Of a stretch of 37,759 nucleotides of DNA, positions 1 through 7,658 are shown piece after piece. The notes below the pieces were generated by a model that was not told the origin of the DNA, did not search any database, and worked only from the letters and a program-made list of their open reading frames with translations. This DNA is from an uncultured Lautropia sp. Its GTDB lineage: Bacteria; Pseudomonadota; Gammaproteobacteria; Burkholderiales; Burkholderiaceae_E. The stretch is taken from assembly GCA_938046755.1 (NCBI GenBank), contig CALIXC010000205.1, positions 1 through 37,759 on the forward strand, read 5' to 3'. Position 1 is the stretch's first letter. Each line of letters starts with the position of its first letter. A program made the translations under genes and the position numbers.

Positions 1-1654
1 GTTTGAGGGTGAAGTGTTCGCCGAGGCCGCAGCAGGCGGTGCGCAGGCGGTTGTGCGCGTTTTCGTCGCGCGCGCTGTGGTTTTGCGGGGCATCGGGATT
101 GAGGATGACCCAGAGCATGAAGGCTTCGAGGATGCGCAGTTGGTCAAGGCTGACGCCGCAGGGGGCTTCGGGGTTGCAGTCCAGGAGGCGCAGTTCGAGG
201 TAGGCGATGCCGCGTGTGGCAAGCGCCAGCGTCGGCAGTTCGTTGTTTTTGATGGGTTGTTTGAGGCGGCCGTCGGCGTCGCGCGGGGAGGGGCGATCCG
301 GGCGCGGTCGGGTGGCGGGCTCCTGGACGGGTGGGCGGGGCGTGCCATCCGGGCCCTTGTCGTCGGTGGAGACTGCCGTGTCCTGGGTTGTGTCGATCAG
401 GGCACCGGTCTCGTCACGGGTGCCGTTCTTCAAGAGCAGCCAGTAACGGGCCGACAGGCCGGCCAGGATCCAGTAGTTGCCGGTGACGGCGCCATCCAGC
501 AGACGGCTGCCGTACAGGTTACCCAGCATGACAGCGATAGTGGCGCCGGCGAAGCCGGCCGCCATGGCCTGCTGGTCGGGGGTCCGGGCCAGTTTCCAGA
601 AGCGCCAGGCCAGGGTGGCCAGGGAACCGTACAGGATCAGGGTCATGATGCCGCCGAACGGGCCGGCCTCGGTGGTGATCAGCACCAGGAAGTTGTGGGC
701 GTCAAGGCCGGCCAGCGAAGGTTCCTCAGAGCCGATCTCGCGCTTGAAGTGGTTCAGACCGATGCCCCACGGGCGCGAGAGCAGCAGCCGGCCTGCTCCC
801 GCCCAGAGGACGAAGCGGCTCTCGGTGCTTTCGTCGAGCTGCTCCTCGCCGGTTTCTTCGGAGGTCTGCTCGGTCATGGCCAGCCGGGTGACGACGCCTT
901 CGGGCACCCAGGCCTCGTAGTTGACGACGGCCACCAGGATGAGGATGCCCAGTACCACGTTGCGCTTCAGGGTCATCAGCAGCAGCATGGCGGCCACGAT
1001 CAGGTAGGCCTGCCGCGAGTAAGTGCAGAAGATGCCCAGCAGCAGGATGCCGACGCCGGCGATGGCGCCCATGCGGATGGTGGGTCGCCCTTTCTGGTAG
1101 AGGGCCACGGCGGCGAACACCGGCATGAACATCGAGAAGAAGACGGCGGCCAGGTTGGAGGCCTTGTAGTTGGAGCCGAAGGGACCGGCAGCGCGCTTGG
1201 TCTCGCCATAGACGCCGAAGCCGTAGTCGATGCCCTCACGGATGGCTTCCAGGCCGGCTATAGCGGCCACGAACAGCACGGCATAGAAGAGGTGGCGGAT
1301 GCTGGTCTCGTCGCGCGCGCCGTGGAAGAAGACGAAGTACAGGCACATGAAGAAGATGGAATTCTTCATGGCCGTGAGGTCTTCCATTATCAGCGACCGG
1401 TCGGTAATCTGGCCGACTAGGAACCCCCAGCCCAGCATGCAGAAGTACGCGATGAAGACGCCCTTGAGGGGTGTGGCCTCGGAGGGGGGCAACGTCTTGT
1501 TGCGCTGGTGGACGAAGTAGAGGATGGCCAGGAACAGCAGGTTGATGCTGTTCAGGCCCTTCACACCGAGGTCGGCCGGTAGGTGCAGTTGGTTGGGCAC
1601 CCAGACGATCATGGCCGCCAGCAGGACGTTGAGGTACTGGGTCTGCTTCTTCAA
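1..1654 (-). CDS. O-antigen ligase/Wzy-like EPS protein fused in frame to a GshA-like segment (partial)
   Basis: The first about 400 residues are a polytopic membrane protein of the O-antigen ligase/polymerase type, like the XrtA-associated putative O-glycosylation ligase (TIGR03097). It is expected to join or transfer polysaccharide repeat units on the periplasmic side. The TTG start (1654-1652) overlaps the stop of the upstream deacetylase in a TTGA junction. It gives an N-terminus beginning MKKQTQYLNVLLAAM. An ATG at 1612 is an alternative. After the last membrane segment (ending near 430) there is a Pro/Arg/Asp-rich linker. From about 290 to 1 the frame stays open and encodes RGIAYLELRLLD, CNPEAPCGVSLDQ and ILEAFMLW, which match the central part of E. 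coli-type glutamate-cysteine ligase. Codon use changes at the same place: Lys, Gln and Glu become AAA, CAA and GAA. No stop is reached before the window edge. The ligase call is firm; whether the fusion is real is uncertain. Confidence 0.8.
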   Translation of the reverse strand, partial: MKKQTQYLNVLLAAMIVWVPNQLHLPADLGVKGLNSINLLFLAILYFVHQRNKTLPPSEATPLKGVFIAYFCMLGWGFLVGQITDRSLIMEDLTAMKNSIFFMCLYFVFFHGARDETSIRHLFYAVLFVAAIAGLEAIREGIDYGFGVYGETKRAAGPFGSNYKASNLAAVFFSMFMPVFAAVALYQKGRPTIRMGAIAGVGILLLGIFCTYSRQAYLIVAAMLLLMTLKRNVVLGILILVAVVNYEAWVPEGVVTRLAMTEQTSEETGEEQLDESTESRFVLWAGAGRLLLSRPWGIGLNHFKREIGSEEPSLAGLDAHNFLVLITTEAGPFGGIMTLILYGSLATLAWRFWKLARTPDQQAMAAGFAGATIAVMLGNLYGSRLLDGAVTGNYWILAGLSARYWLLLKNGTRDETGALIDTTQDTAVSTDDKGPDGTPRPPVQEPATRPRPDRPSPRDADGRLKQPIKNNELPTLALATRGIAYLELRLLDCNPEAPCGVSLDQLRILEAFMLWVILNPDAPQNHSARDENAHNRLRTACCGLGEHFTLK

Positions 1655-2685
1655 TGCGTCGCGTCGATAATGGTCAGGTTGCGGATGGCACGCTTGAAGT
1701 CGCCGACCGGGGTGTCGGGCATGCCAACCCGCGCGATGGCATAGCGCGAGGCCGGCGCCTGATTGATGCCCCGCCGGGTGTCAACAGCGTGATGGAACCC
1801 GAGTGTATCGAGAAGATCCGGCATCCACACCGAAGACCGGCCGCCGGGATAGGCGAAGCTGTCGATGGGCTGCTGGCAGAGGTCCTGCAGCTGTCGACGC
1901 GAGGCCAGCAGGTCGGCACGCAGCTGCTCGCGGTTGAAGAGCTTGGGGTCGATGTGGCGGATGGTGTGCGCCCCGATCTGAAAGCCGCGGCGCGCCATCT
2001 CCTGCACCTGGTGGGTCTGCATGCGCGGTGCCTGCAGTGCTGGCGGGATAGGGCCGGGCTTGAGCACCTCGCGCATCTGTTCCAAGCACTGGGCGATGGC
2101 GGCGGGGTTGCGCTCCCACAGGGCGTTCAGGATGGTGATGCAGCTGGCCCGCCGGGCATGGCGATGCAGCGGGATCTCGTGCGGCAGTTCGGGTAGGCCT
2201 ACGGCGCGCGGGTCGAGGCTGTGGGCCTCGGTACCGGCCAGGATGGCGATGGCCTGGTCCCACCACATGGGGGAGCCTTCCTCCAGGCCGCCGGTGATGA
2301 TGTAGAAGGTGGCGGGCAGCCGGTACTTCTCCAGCAGCGGAGCAGCACAGGCCAGGTTGTCCAGAAGCCCGTCGTCGAAGGTGATAGCCACGGCATGCGG
2401 CGGCAGCGGCTCGTTGTCGAGCAGCCGCTGCACCGCCACGTCCAGCGGCATCACCTGGGTGTTGGCCGCCAGCCAGGCGAGCTGCTCCTCGAAGTACTTC
2501 TGACGCACGCACATGCCCAGCGCAAAGGGATCGGAAGCCAAGTCATCAATGACGCGGTGGTACATCAGCACCAGCAATCGGTTGGTGGAGCCCAGCAGGC
2601 TCTCCACCTTGTGGTCATACACGCCGGCCCGGTCGGCCAGCGGCGAGACGATCTGCTTGATGATTTGCTTTCCGATATCCAGCAT
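1651..2685 (-). CDS. Polysaccharide deacetylase (NodB/CE4 family), EPS operon
   Basis: A 344-residue NodB-fold (CE4) metal-dependent deacetylase, likely removing N- or O-acetyl groups from the exopolysaccharide or its precursor. Visible motifs are LMYHRVID (residues 39-47), the catalytic and metal-binding TFDDG (102-106), GAHTIRH with His240 and His244, and FAYPGG (277-282). The Asp/His/His metal site is therefore complete. There is no clear signal peptide. It starts 4 bp after the stop of the amidotransferase gene and its stop overlaps the ligase start, so it is translationally coupled on both sides. Domain identity is firm; the substrate is inferred from context only. Confidence 0.9.
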   Translation of the reverse strand: MLDIGKQIIKQIVSPLADRAGVYDHKVESLLGSTNRLLVLMYHRVIDDLASDPFALGMCVRQKYFEEQLAWLAANTQVMPLDVAVQRLLDNEPLPPHAVAITFDDGLLDNLACAAPLLEKYRLPATFYIITGGLEEGSPMWWDQAIAILAGTEAHSLDPRAVGLPELPHEIPLHRHARRASCITILNALWERNPAAIAQCLEQMREVLKPGPIPPALQAPRMQTHQVQEMARRGFQIGAHTIRHIDPKLFNREQLRADLLASRRQLQDLCQQPIDSFAYPGGRSSVWMPDLLDTLGFHHAVDTRRGINQAPASRYAIARVGMPDTPVGDFKRAIRNLTIIDATH

Positions 2686-2689
2686 CAGT

Positions 2690-4582
2690 TCACCGGTGAA
2701 AGGGGGCCTGCTCCGGAAGGCTTCGCATCCAGGTCTCCAGTACCATCACCATCCACAGCAGCTCGCCCCGATCCTGCAGGCCCTGCTGATGCTCGTTCAC
2801 CAGGCGCTGTATGCCTTCGTGGTCGAAGATGCCGCGCTCCTTGAAGGCGCGGCTGCCGATGGTGTCGAGCAGCATGGGCCGGAGTTCGTTGCGGAACCAC
2901 GTGGCCAGCGGGATGGCAAAGCCCTGTTTGCGCTTGGTCAGCACCTCGGCCGGCAGCAGCCGGGCGGCGACCTTCCGGAACAGATACTTGCCTTGCTCGC
3001 CGTGCAGCTTCAGATCGAAGGGCAGGCGGGCGGAAAAGGCGATCAGGTTTTGGTCGAGCAGGGGCGCGCGTGCCTCCAGCGAGTTGGCCATGGTGGTGCG
3101 ATCCACCTTGACCAGGATGTCATCGACGAGGTACGTGTCCATGTCGCCCGACAATATCTGCTCTGCGTGCGAATCGATGTCAGGCCTGACGAACCGTTGC
3201 CGGACGCTGCCGAATGGATCGGTGTGTGCGCGTTCGCCAAAGAGCAGGCGCAGATCGGCCGGGTTGGCCAGCGCCACCAGTGCCAGGTAGTCGTCGGGCC
3301 AGGGTAGGCTCAGGCGCTGGCCGATGCCCGAAAGCCGCCGGCCATGGGCGCCGGGCAGCAGCGCGCCGCCCAGCCTGGCCAGCCCGGGGGCCAGGCCCAG
3401 TGTGGTGTGGCGGATGCGCTGCAGCGTGGCGTAGCGGCGATAGCGGGAATAGCCGGCAAACAGCTCGTCGCCGCCATCGCCCGAGAGCACCATCTTCACG
3501 TGGCGGGCCGCCAGCTGTGACACCAGGAAGGTGGGGATGGCCGACGAGTCGCCGAAGGGCTCATCGAAGTGATGGACCAGCGTTTCCAGGAGGTTCGCCG
3601 CGTCGGGGCGCACCACCATCTCGTGGTGCTCGGTGCCCAGGTGCTGGGCCACGCGCCGCGCATCGGGCAACTCGTCGAAGCCCGCCTCGTCGAAGCCGAT
3701 GGAAAAGGTCTTGAGCGGCTGGGAGAGGTGGCGGGTCATCAGCGCGCAGACCACGCTGGAATCCAGCCCGCCGCTCAGGAAGGCGCCGAAGGGCACGTCC
3801 GAGACCAGCCGCACGCGCACGGCATCGTCCAGTTCGGCAAAGAGCCGCTCCTGCAGCGTGTCCTCGTCGTCGGTCCACTTGGGCAGGAAGTCCACGTGGC
3901 TGTAGCGGGTCTGGACGATGTTGGGGGCGCCTCCGTCCTGGCCGGGCTCGATGCTCATCCAGTGGCCGGGGGGCAGCTTGCCGATGCCCTCGAAGATGGT
4001 GTCGGGCGCCGGGATGTAGCCCAGGCTGAAGAAGTCCTGCACCGCGTCCATGGCAATGCGCGGCTGCCAGCCGGGCACAGCCAGAAGCGTCTTCAGCTCG
4101 GAGCCGAAGCCCAGGACGCCCGGCGACAGCTCGCCCAGGTAGAGCGGCTTCTTGCCGATGCGGTCGCGCGCCAGCACCAGCCGCCGCCTGTCCTGGTCGA
4201 CGATGGCGATGGCGAACATGCCGCGCAGCATCGCAAAGCAGTCGGTGCCGTATTCGGCGTAGGCGTGTGCGATGCACTCGGAGTCGGAGTGGCTCTGGAA
4301 CACGTAGCCGCGTGCTTCCAGCGTCTGGCGCAGCTCGCGGAAGTTGTAGATCTCGCCGTTGAAGACCAGCTGGATGCAGCCGCCGGCACTGGTGACCGGC
4401 TGATGGCCGCCCGCCACGTCGATGATGGCCAGCCGGCGCATGCCGATGGCCGCCCAGTCGGTGTGGAAGGTACCCTGGTCATCGGGGCCGCGATGCACAA
4501 TGGTCCTGCACATCGCGTCCAGCGTCTGCGGACCGGGCAGGGCCCGGCCGTCGAGGGAGATCAGTCCGGCTATGCCACACAT
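2690..4582 (-). CDS. XrtA-associated amidotransferase 1 (asparagine synthetase B-like)
   Basis: A 630-residue two-domain glutamine-dependent amidotransferase of the AsnB family. It most resembles the exosortase-A-system amidotransferase 1 subfamily (TIGR03108). The N-terminus MCGIAGLI supplies the Ntn-type Cys2 nucleophile for glutamine hydrolysis. The synthetase domain has the pyrophosphate loop SGGLDSS near residue 268 and the downstream LSGDGGDELFAGY segment. The likely role is amidation of a uronic acid or amino-acid substituent of the polysaccharide, rather than free asparagine synthesis, because it sits inside the EPS operon. It begins 3 bp after the glycosyltransferase stop and ends 4 bp before the deacetylase start. 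Family is firm, substrate unknown. Confidence 0.9.
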   Translation of the reverse strand: MCGIAGLISLDGRALPGPQTLDAMCRTIVHRGPDDQGTFHTDWAAIGMRRLAIIDVAGGHQPVTSAGGCIQLVFNGEIYNFRELRQTLEARGYVFQSHSDSECIAHAYAEYGTDCFAMLRGMFAIAIVDQDRRRLVLARDRIGKKPLYLGELSPGVLGFGSELKTLLAVPGWQPRIAMDAVQDFFSLGYIPAPDTIFEGIGKLPPGHWMSIEPGQDGGAPNIVQTRYSHVDFLPKWTDDEDTLQERLFAELDDAVRVRLVSDVPFGAFLSGGLDSSVVCALMTRHLSQPLKTFSIGFDEAGFDELPDARRVAQHLGTEHHEMVVRPDAANLLETLVHHFDEPFGDSSAIPTFLVSQLAARHVKMVLSGDGGDELFAGYSRYRRYATLQRIRHTTLGLAPGLARLGGALLPGAHGRRLSGIGQRLSLPWPDDYLALVALANPADLRLLFGERAHTDPFGSVRQRFVRPDIDSHAEQILSGDMDTYLVDDILVKVDRTTMANSLEARAPLLDQNLIAFSARLPFDLKLHGEQGKYLFRKVAARLLPAEVLTKRKQGFAIPLATWFRNELRPMLLDTIGSRAFKERGIFDHEGIQRLVNEHQQGLQDRGELLWMVMVLETWMRSLPEQAPFHR

Positions 4583-4585
4583 GGT

Positions 4586-5815
4586 TCAGTGCATCGAGTC
4601 GTGAGGAAAGGAATGTGGCTCCAGGCTGCTCAGGGCGGTGAGTGTCCAGGCATCGCCTTCATAGATGGTGCGCAGCTGGTGACCTACCGTGGGAATCGAG
4701 GCGTTGGCCTGCACGAAGGCCCGGGCGGCGCGACCCATGTCGGCCAGTCCAGGGCGGCCCAGACGGTAGGCCTGACGCAGGCATCGGGCAAGCGCCTCCC
4801 GGTTACCGGCCGGAAACAGCCACCCGGTGACATTGGGCTGGATGAAGTCCTCGTTGCCGCTGACTCGGGAGCCGATCATCGGCAGACCCGCCGCCATCGA
4901 CTCCAGCAGCGTGTTGGACAGTCCCTCGGTATAGGAAGTGAGCACGCCCAGGTCGGCACAGGCCAGCTGCTCGGCTACGTCGTCGCTCTGACCCAGGAAG
5001 CGGATCTGCCCCTCACGTCCGTGAGTGCTTACTTTCTGCTTCAGCGTTTCTTCAAGCGACCCGCTGCCCACCAGCAGCAACCGGACATTCTGTTCGGGCG
5101 TGAAGGCGGCCATCCAGGCGTCCATCAGTACGTCCAGGCCCTTCACCGCTTCCAGTCGGCCCACGTACAGCACCACGAGGTCGCAGTCGGGCCGGCCCTG
5201 GGCGCGCAGTGCTTGCATGTGCGCCTGCTGTGGATCGAAGCGGTCGAGGTCGACCGCGTTGGGAATGCGGTAGACCTGGGCGGGCGAAAAGCCCACGTCC
5301 AGCAGTCGGTTGCCCAGAGCGTGGCTGATGGCCTGGATCATCGTCCGCTTGAGAACGGTGCGCTTGAGGCGCATCGACAGCGATGGATTGGGATCCAGGA
5401 TGCCGCCGTGCAGCTCGGTCATGCCGGTGAGCTTGACGAGCAGCGGCTTGCGGAGCCTTCGGTTGATGATGGCGCTGGCAACGGCCATGTTCTGGGCAAT
5501 GTGGCAGTGGATGGCTTTGATTTCTCGACGGCGACGGCGCAGCAGCAGCATCAGCCGGGCCAGCAGCACCAAGCCGCCCACCAGGGGCAGGCGTGGGTAG
5601 CGCAACCGGATGATCTCCACCAGTCCATGCCGTTCATGGGCGACCTGGGGGCCCCAGGGCACCATCGGCACCACGATGGTGCTGGGCACACCCTGTTCGG
5701 CCAGCCAGCCCGTCAGCGTGCCGACCTGGGATTCGGCGCCGCCCCCGCCCGGGGACGGGTAGACGCTGTCCAGAACCATGAAGACCCGCCTGGTGGGTTC
5801 AGCTCTGCGTGTCAT
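4586..5815 (-). CDS. Glycosyltransferase family 4 (GT-B)
   Basis: A 409-residue cytoplasmic GT4 glycosyltransferase that adds a sugar to the lipid-linked EPS repeat unit. The start chosen is the ATG at 5815-5813 (MTRRAEPTRRVFMVLD). It keeps the first beta strand complete and overlaps the preceding gene by 17 bp. The ATG at 5780 has a better upstream purine run but would cut into that strand. Diagnostic features are the N-terminal glycine-rich YPSPGGGGAE loop, the VLYVGRLEAVKGLDVL nucleotide-sugar segment and the EX7E motif in YTEGLSNTLLESMAAG. Part of the tightly packed EPS operon. Sugar specificity cannot be read from the sequence. Confidence 0.9.
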   Translation of the reverse strand: MTRRAEPTRRVFMVLDSVYPSPGGGGAESQVGTLTGWLAEQGVPSTIVVPMVPWGPQVAHERHGLVEIIRLRYPRLPLVGGLVLLARLMLLLRRRRREIKAIHCHIAQNMAVASAIINRRLRKPLLVKLTGMTELHGGILDPNPSLSMRLKRTVLKRTMIQAISHALGNRLLDVGFSPAQVYRIPNAVDLDRFDPQQAHMQALRAQGRPDCDLVVLYVGRLEAVKGLDVLMDAWMAAFTPEQNVRLLLVGSGSLEETLKQKVSTHGREGQIRFLGQSDDVAEQLACADLGVLTSYTEGLSNTLLESMAAGLPMIGSRVSGNEDFIQPNVTGWLFPAGNREALARCLRQAYRLGRPGLADMGRAARAFVQANASIPTVGHQLRTIYEGDAWTLTALSSLEPHSFPHDSMH

Positions 5816-7658
5816 GGGCGTGGCGCTGCAGCCAGAGTTCGAGGACCAGCAGCTGGTACAGCTCGCTGGCGTGATCCCATGCACCACGCTGGTGGCGCTC
5901 CAGCAGGCCGCGTACCGTGTCCATGCGGACGAAGTCGTGCAGCCGTGCGTTTGGGGATTCGAGCGTGTCGTTGAGCAGTTGCCGGAACTGCCCATTGCCA
6001 CGCATCCACAGACTGACAGGCAGTCCAAAGCCCTGTTTCTTCTTGCGGCGGATCTCTTCCGGCAAGACCGACATCATCGCCTGTTTGAAGAGCGCACGTT
6101 TTTGCGTTCCATGCAGTTTGTAATGGGCTGGTAAATGTGCCGTATATTCGACAAGTTTGCGGTCCAGGTACGGAAAACGTACCGACACGCCGGCACTGCG
6201 GCAGGCGCCCGTTACCTTGATGATGTCGTTGTCGGCAATCGCCATCGTCAGGTCCAGGTGCATCAGCCGGTGCAGCTCGCTGGGCGCGGTCAGCGACCGC
6301 CAGACGGCGCGCTGCAGCTCCAGCGACGCATCACGCGCCACCTTGGAGCGGAAGTCGGCCGTCAGCAGCTCCTCGTAGTGGTCCGAGGCGAACGAATCAT
6401 CGGTGTAGAAGCGGTCCGGGTTGGGGATGCTGCCGCGCTCGATGAAGTTGCGGATGCGGTTGGCCCAGCGCTGGTCGGTGTTCTTCAGGCTGTTGGCCAG
6501 CAGCTTGCCCAGGCCGCGCAGCGGTGAAGGCAGCCCGTAGTACAGGCTGAAGATGCGGTCCTTCAGGTAGCGTTCGTTGCCGCCGAAGATCTCGTCGCCG
6601 CCGTCGCCGGCCACCAGCAGGTCCTTGCCGGCATCGGCCGCCATGCGGGCGCAGTAGTAGGTGGGAATGGCCGAGGCGTTGCCGAAGGGCTCGTCGAAGG
6701 CGCGGATGAGCATCGGCAGTGCTTTGGCCGCCTCCTGTTCGCTGACCCGACGCTGGTGGGAGTCCAGTCCGAAGGCCTTGCTGGCGATGTTGGCAAAGCC
6801 CAGCTCGTCATAGCCTTCCTCGGTGAAGCCGATGGAGAAGCTCGACACCTTTTTCGGCGCTGCCGCCGCGGCCAGGATGCCGCAGATGCTGGAGCTGTCG
6901 GTACCGCCGCTGAGGAACGCGCCCCAGTGCTGCTCGTCGCCCGGACGGTAGCTGCGTACTGTCTCGATGATCCGTTCACGCAGCTCGATGGCTGCCAGCT
7001 CACGCCCCGGATCGTGGTCCTCGGGGTAGCGCAGCTGCCACCAGTTGTCCTGCTGCATGCGGCCGCTATCCCAACACAGTCGCTGGCCGCCCGAGAGCTT
7101 GCGCACGGCACGGTAGATGGCACTGTGCGTCGGCACGTAGTAGAAGTTCAGGTAGTGGTAGAGCGCTTCGTCGGACAGTTTGTTGTCGAACAGTCGGGTA
7201 GCTACCAGCAGGCGCATGTCGCTGGCGCAGGCCAGGCGGTCCTGCGCGTGTGCATAGCAGACCGGCCAGGTCTTGAAGGCGTCGGTGACGATGGTCACCA
7301 GGCCCCGGGGCACGTCCCAGCACACTAGTACGAAGCGGCCCAGGCAGCGTTCCACCGGGGTTGTACGTTCCTGCATCCAGGCGTGCAGCACTGCGCTCAG
7401 GTCGTCACCCTGCGGGCCGTTGGACATGCCCATGGCCCCCACCTGCTCGTTGCCGATGTACTGCCAGCCGGCACCCTGCCACTGCAGATCGAAGCGACGG
7501 CCGTCGGGCATCTTGCCCTGCAGGCGGTGGGCTGCATGTGCGTTCTCGGGACCAGGCCAGCCAGCGGTGACGGTAGGCAGGGCAGGTATCGGATGGTCCG
7601 GCTGCTGATTGTCGGCCGGGGGCTGGATGACCAGCAGGAAATTACCGTTGACTGACAC
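5799..7658 (-). CDS. Asparagine synthetase-like protein lacking the glutaminase Cys
   Basis: About 619 residues, AsnB family, with an intact synthetase domain: the PP-loop SGGTDSS near residue 248 and GDGGDEIFGG further on. The start is the GTG at 7658-7656, preceded at good spacing by the Shine-Dalgarno AAGGAG, so the protein begins (M)SVNGNFLLVIQPP. It therefore has no Met-Cys terminus and the Ntn glutaminase nucleophile is absent, although an Ntn-like N-terminal domain seems to remain. It may use free ammonia, obtain ammonia from the neighbouring Cys-containing paralogue, or adenylate a substrate for another nucleophile. It overlaps the upstream GT4-GT4 gene and the downstream GT4 gene by 17 bp each. 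Family firm, reaction uncertain. Confidence 0.85.
   Translation of the reverse strand: MSVNGNFLLVIQPPADNQQPDHPIPALPTVTAGWPGPENAHAAHRLQGKMPDGRRFDLQWQGAGWQYIGNEQVGAMGMSNGPQGDDLSAVLHAWMQERTTPVERCLGRFVLVCWDVPRGLVTIVTDAFKTWPVCYAHAQDRLACASDMRLLVATRLFDNKLSDEALYHYLNFYYVPTHSAIYRAVRKLSGGQRLCWDSGRMQQDNWWQLRYPEDHDPGRELAAIELRERIIETVRSYRPGDEQHWGAFLSGGTDSSSICGILAAAAAPKKVSSFSIGFTEEGYDELGFANIASKAFGLDSHQRRVSEQEAAKALPMLIRAFDEPFGNASAIPTYYCARMAADAGKDLLVAGDGGDEIFGGNERYLKDRIFSLYYGLPSPLRGLGKLLANSLKNTDQRWANRIRNFIERGSIPNPDRFYTDDSFASDHYEELLTADFRSKVARDASLELQRAVWRSLTAPSELHRLMHLDLTMAIADNDIIKVTGACRSAGVSVRFPYLDRKLVEYTAHLPAHYKLHGTQKRALFKQAMMSVLPEEIRRKKKQGFGLPVSLWMRGNGQFRQLLNDTLESPNARLHDFVRMDTVRGLLERHQRGAWDHASELYQLLVLELWLQRHAHDTQS

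Noticed and set aside
14..1420. Long plus-strand open frame opposite the EPS ligase
   Set aside because: It is antisense to a clearly coding membrane protein and its composition (Gly/Gln/Asp/Arg) is that of a GC-rich shadow frame. The same holds for other long frames opposite 3569-5974, 20141-22606, 25232-30240 and 33150-36080.
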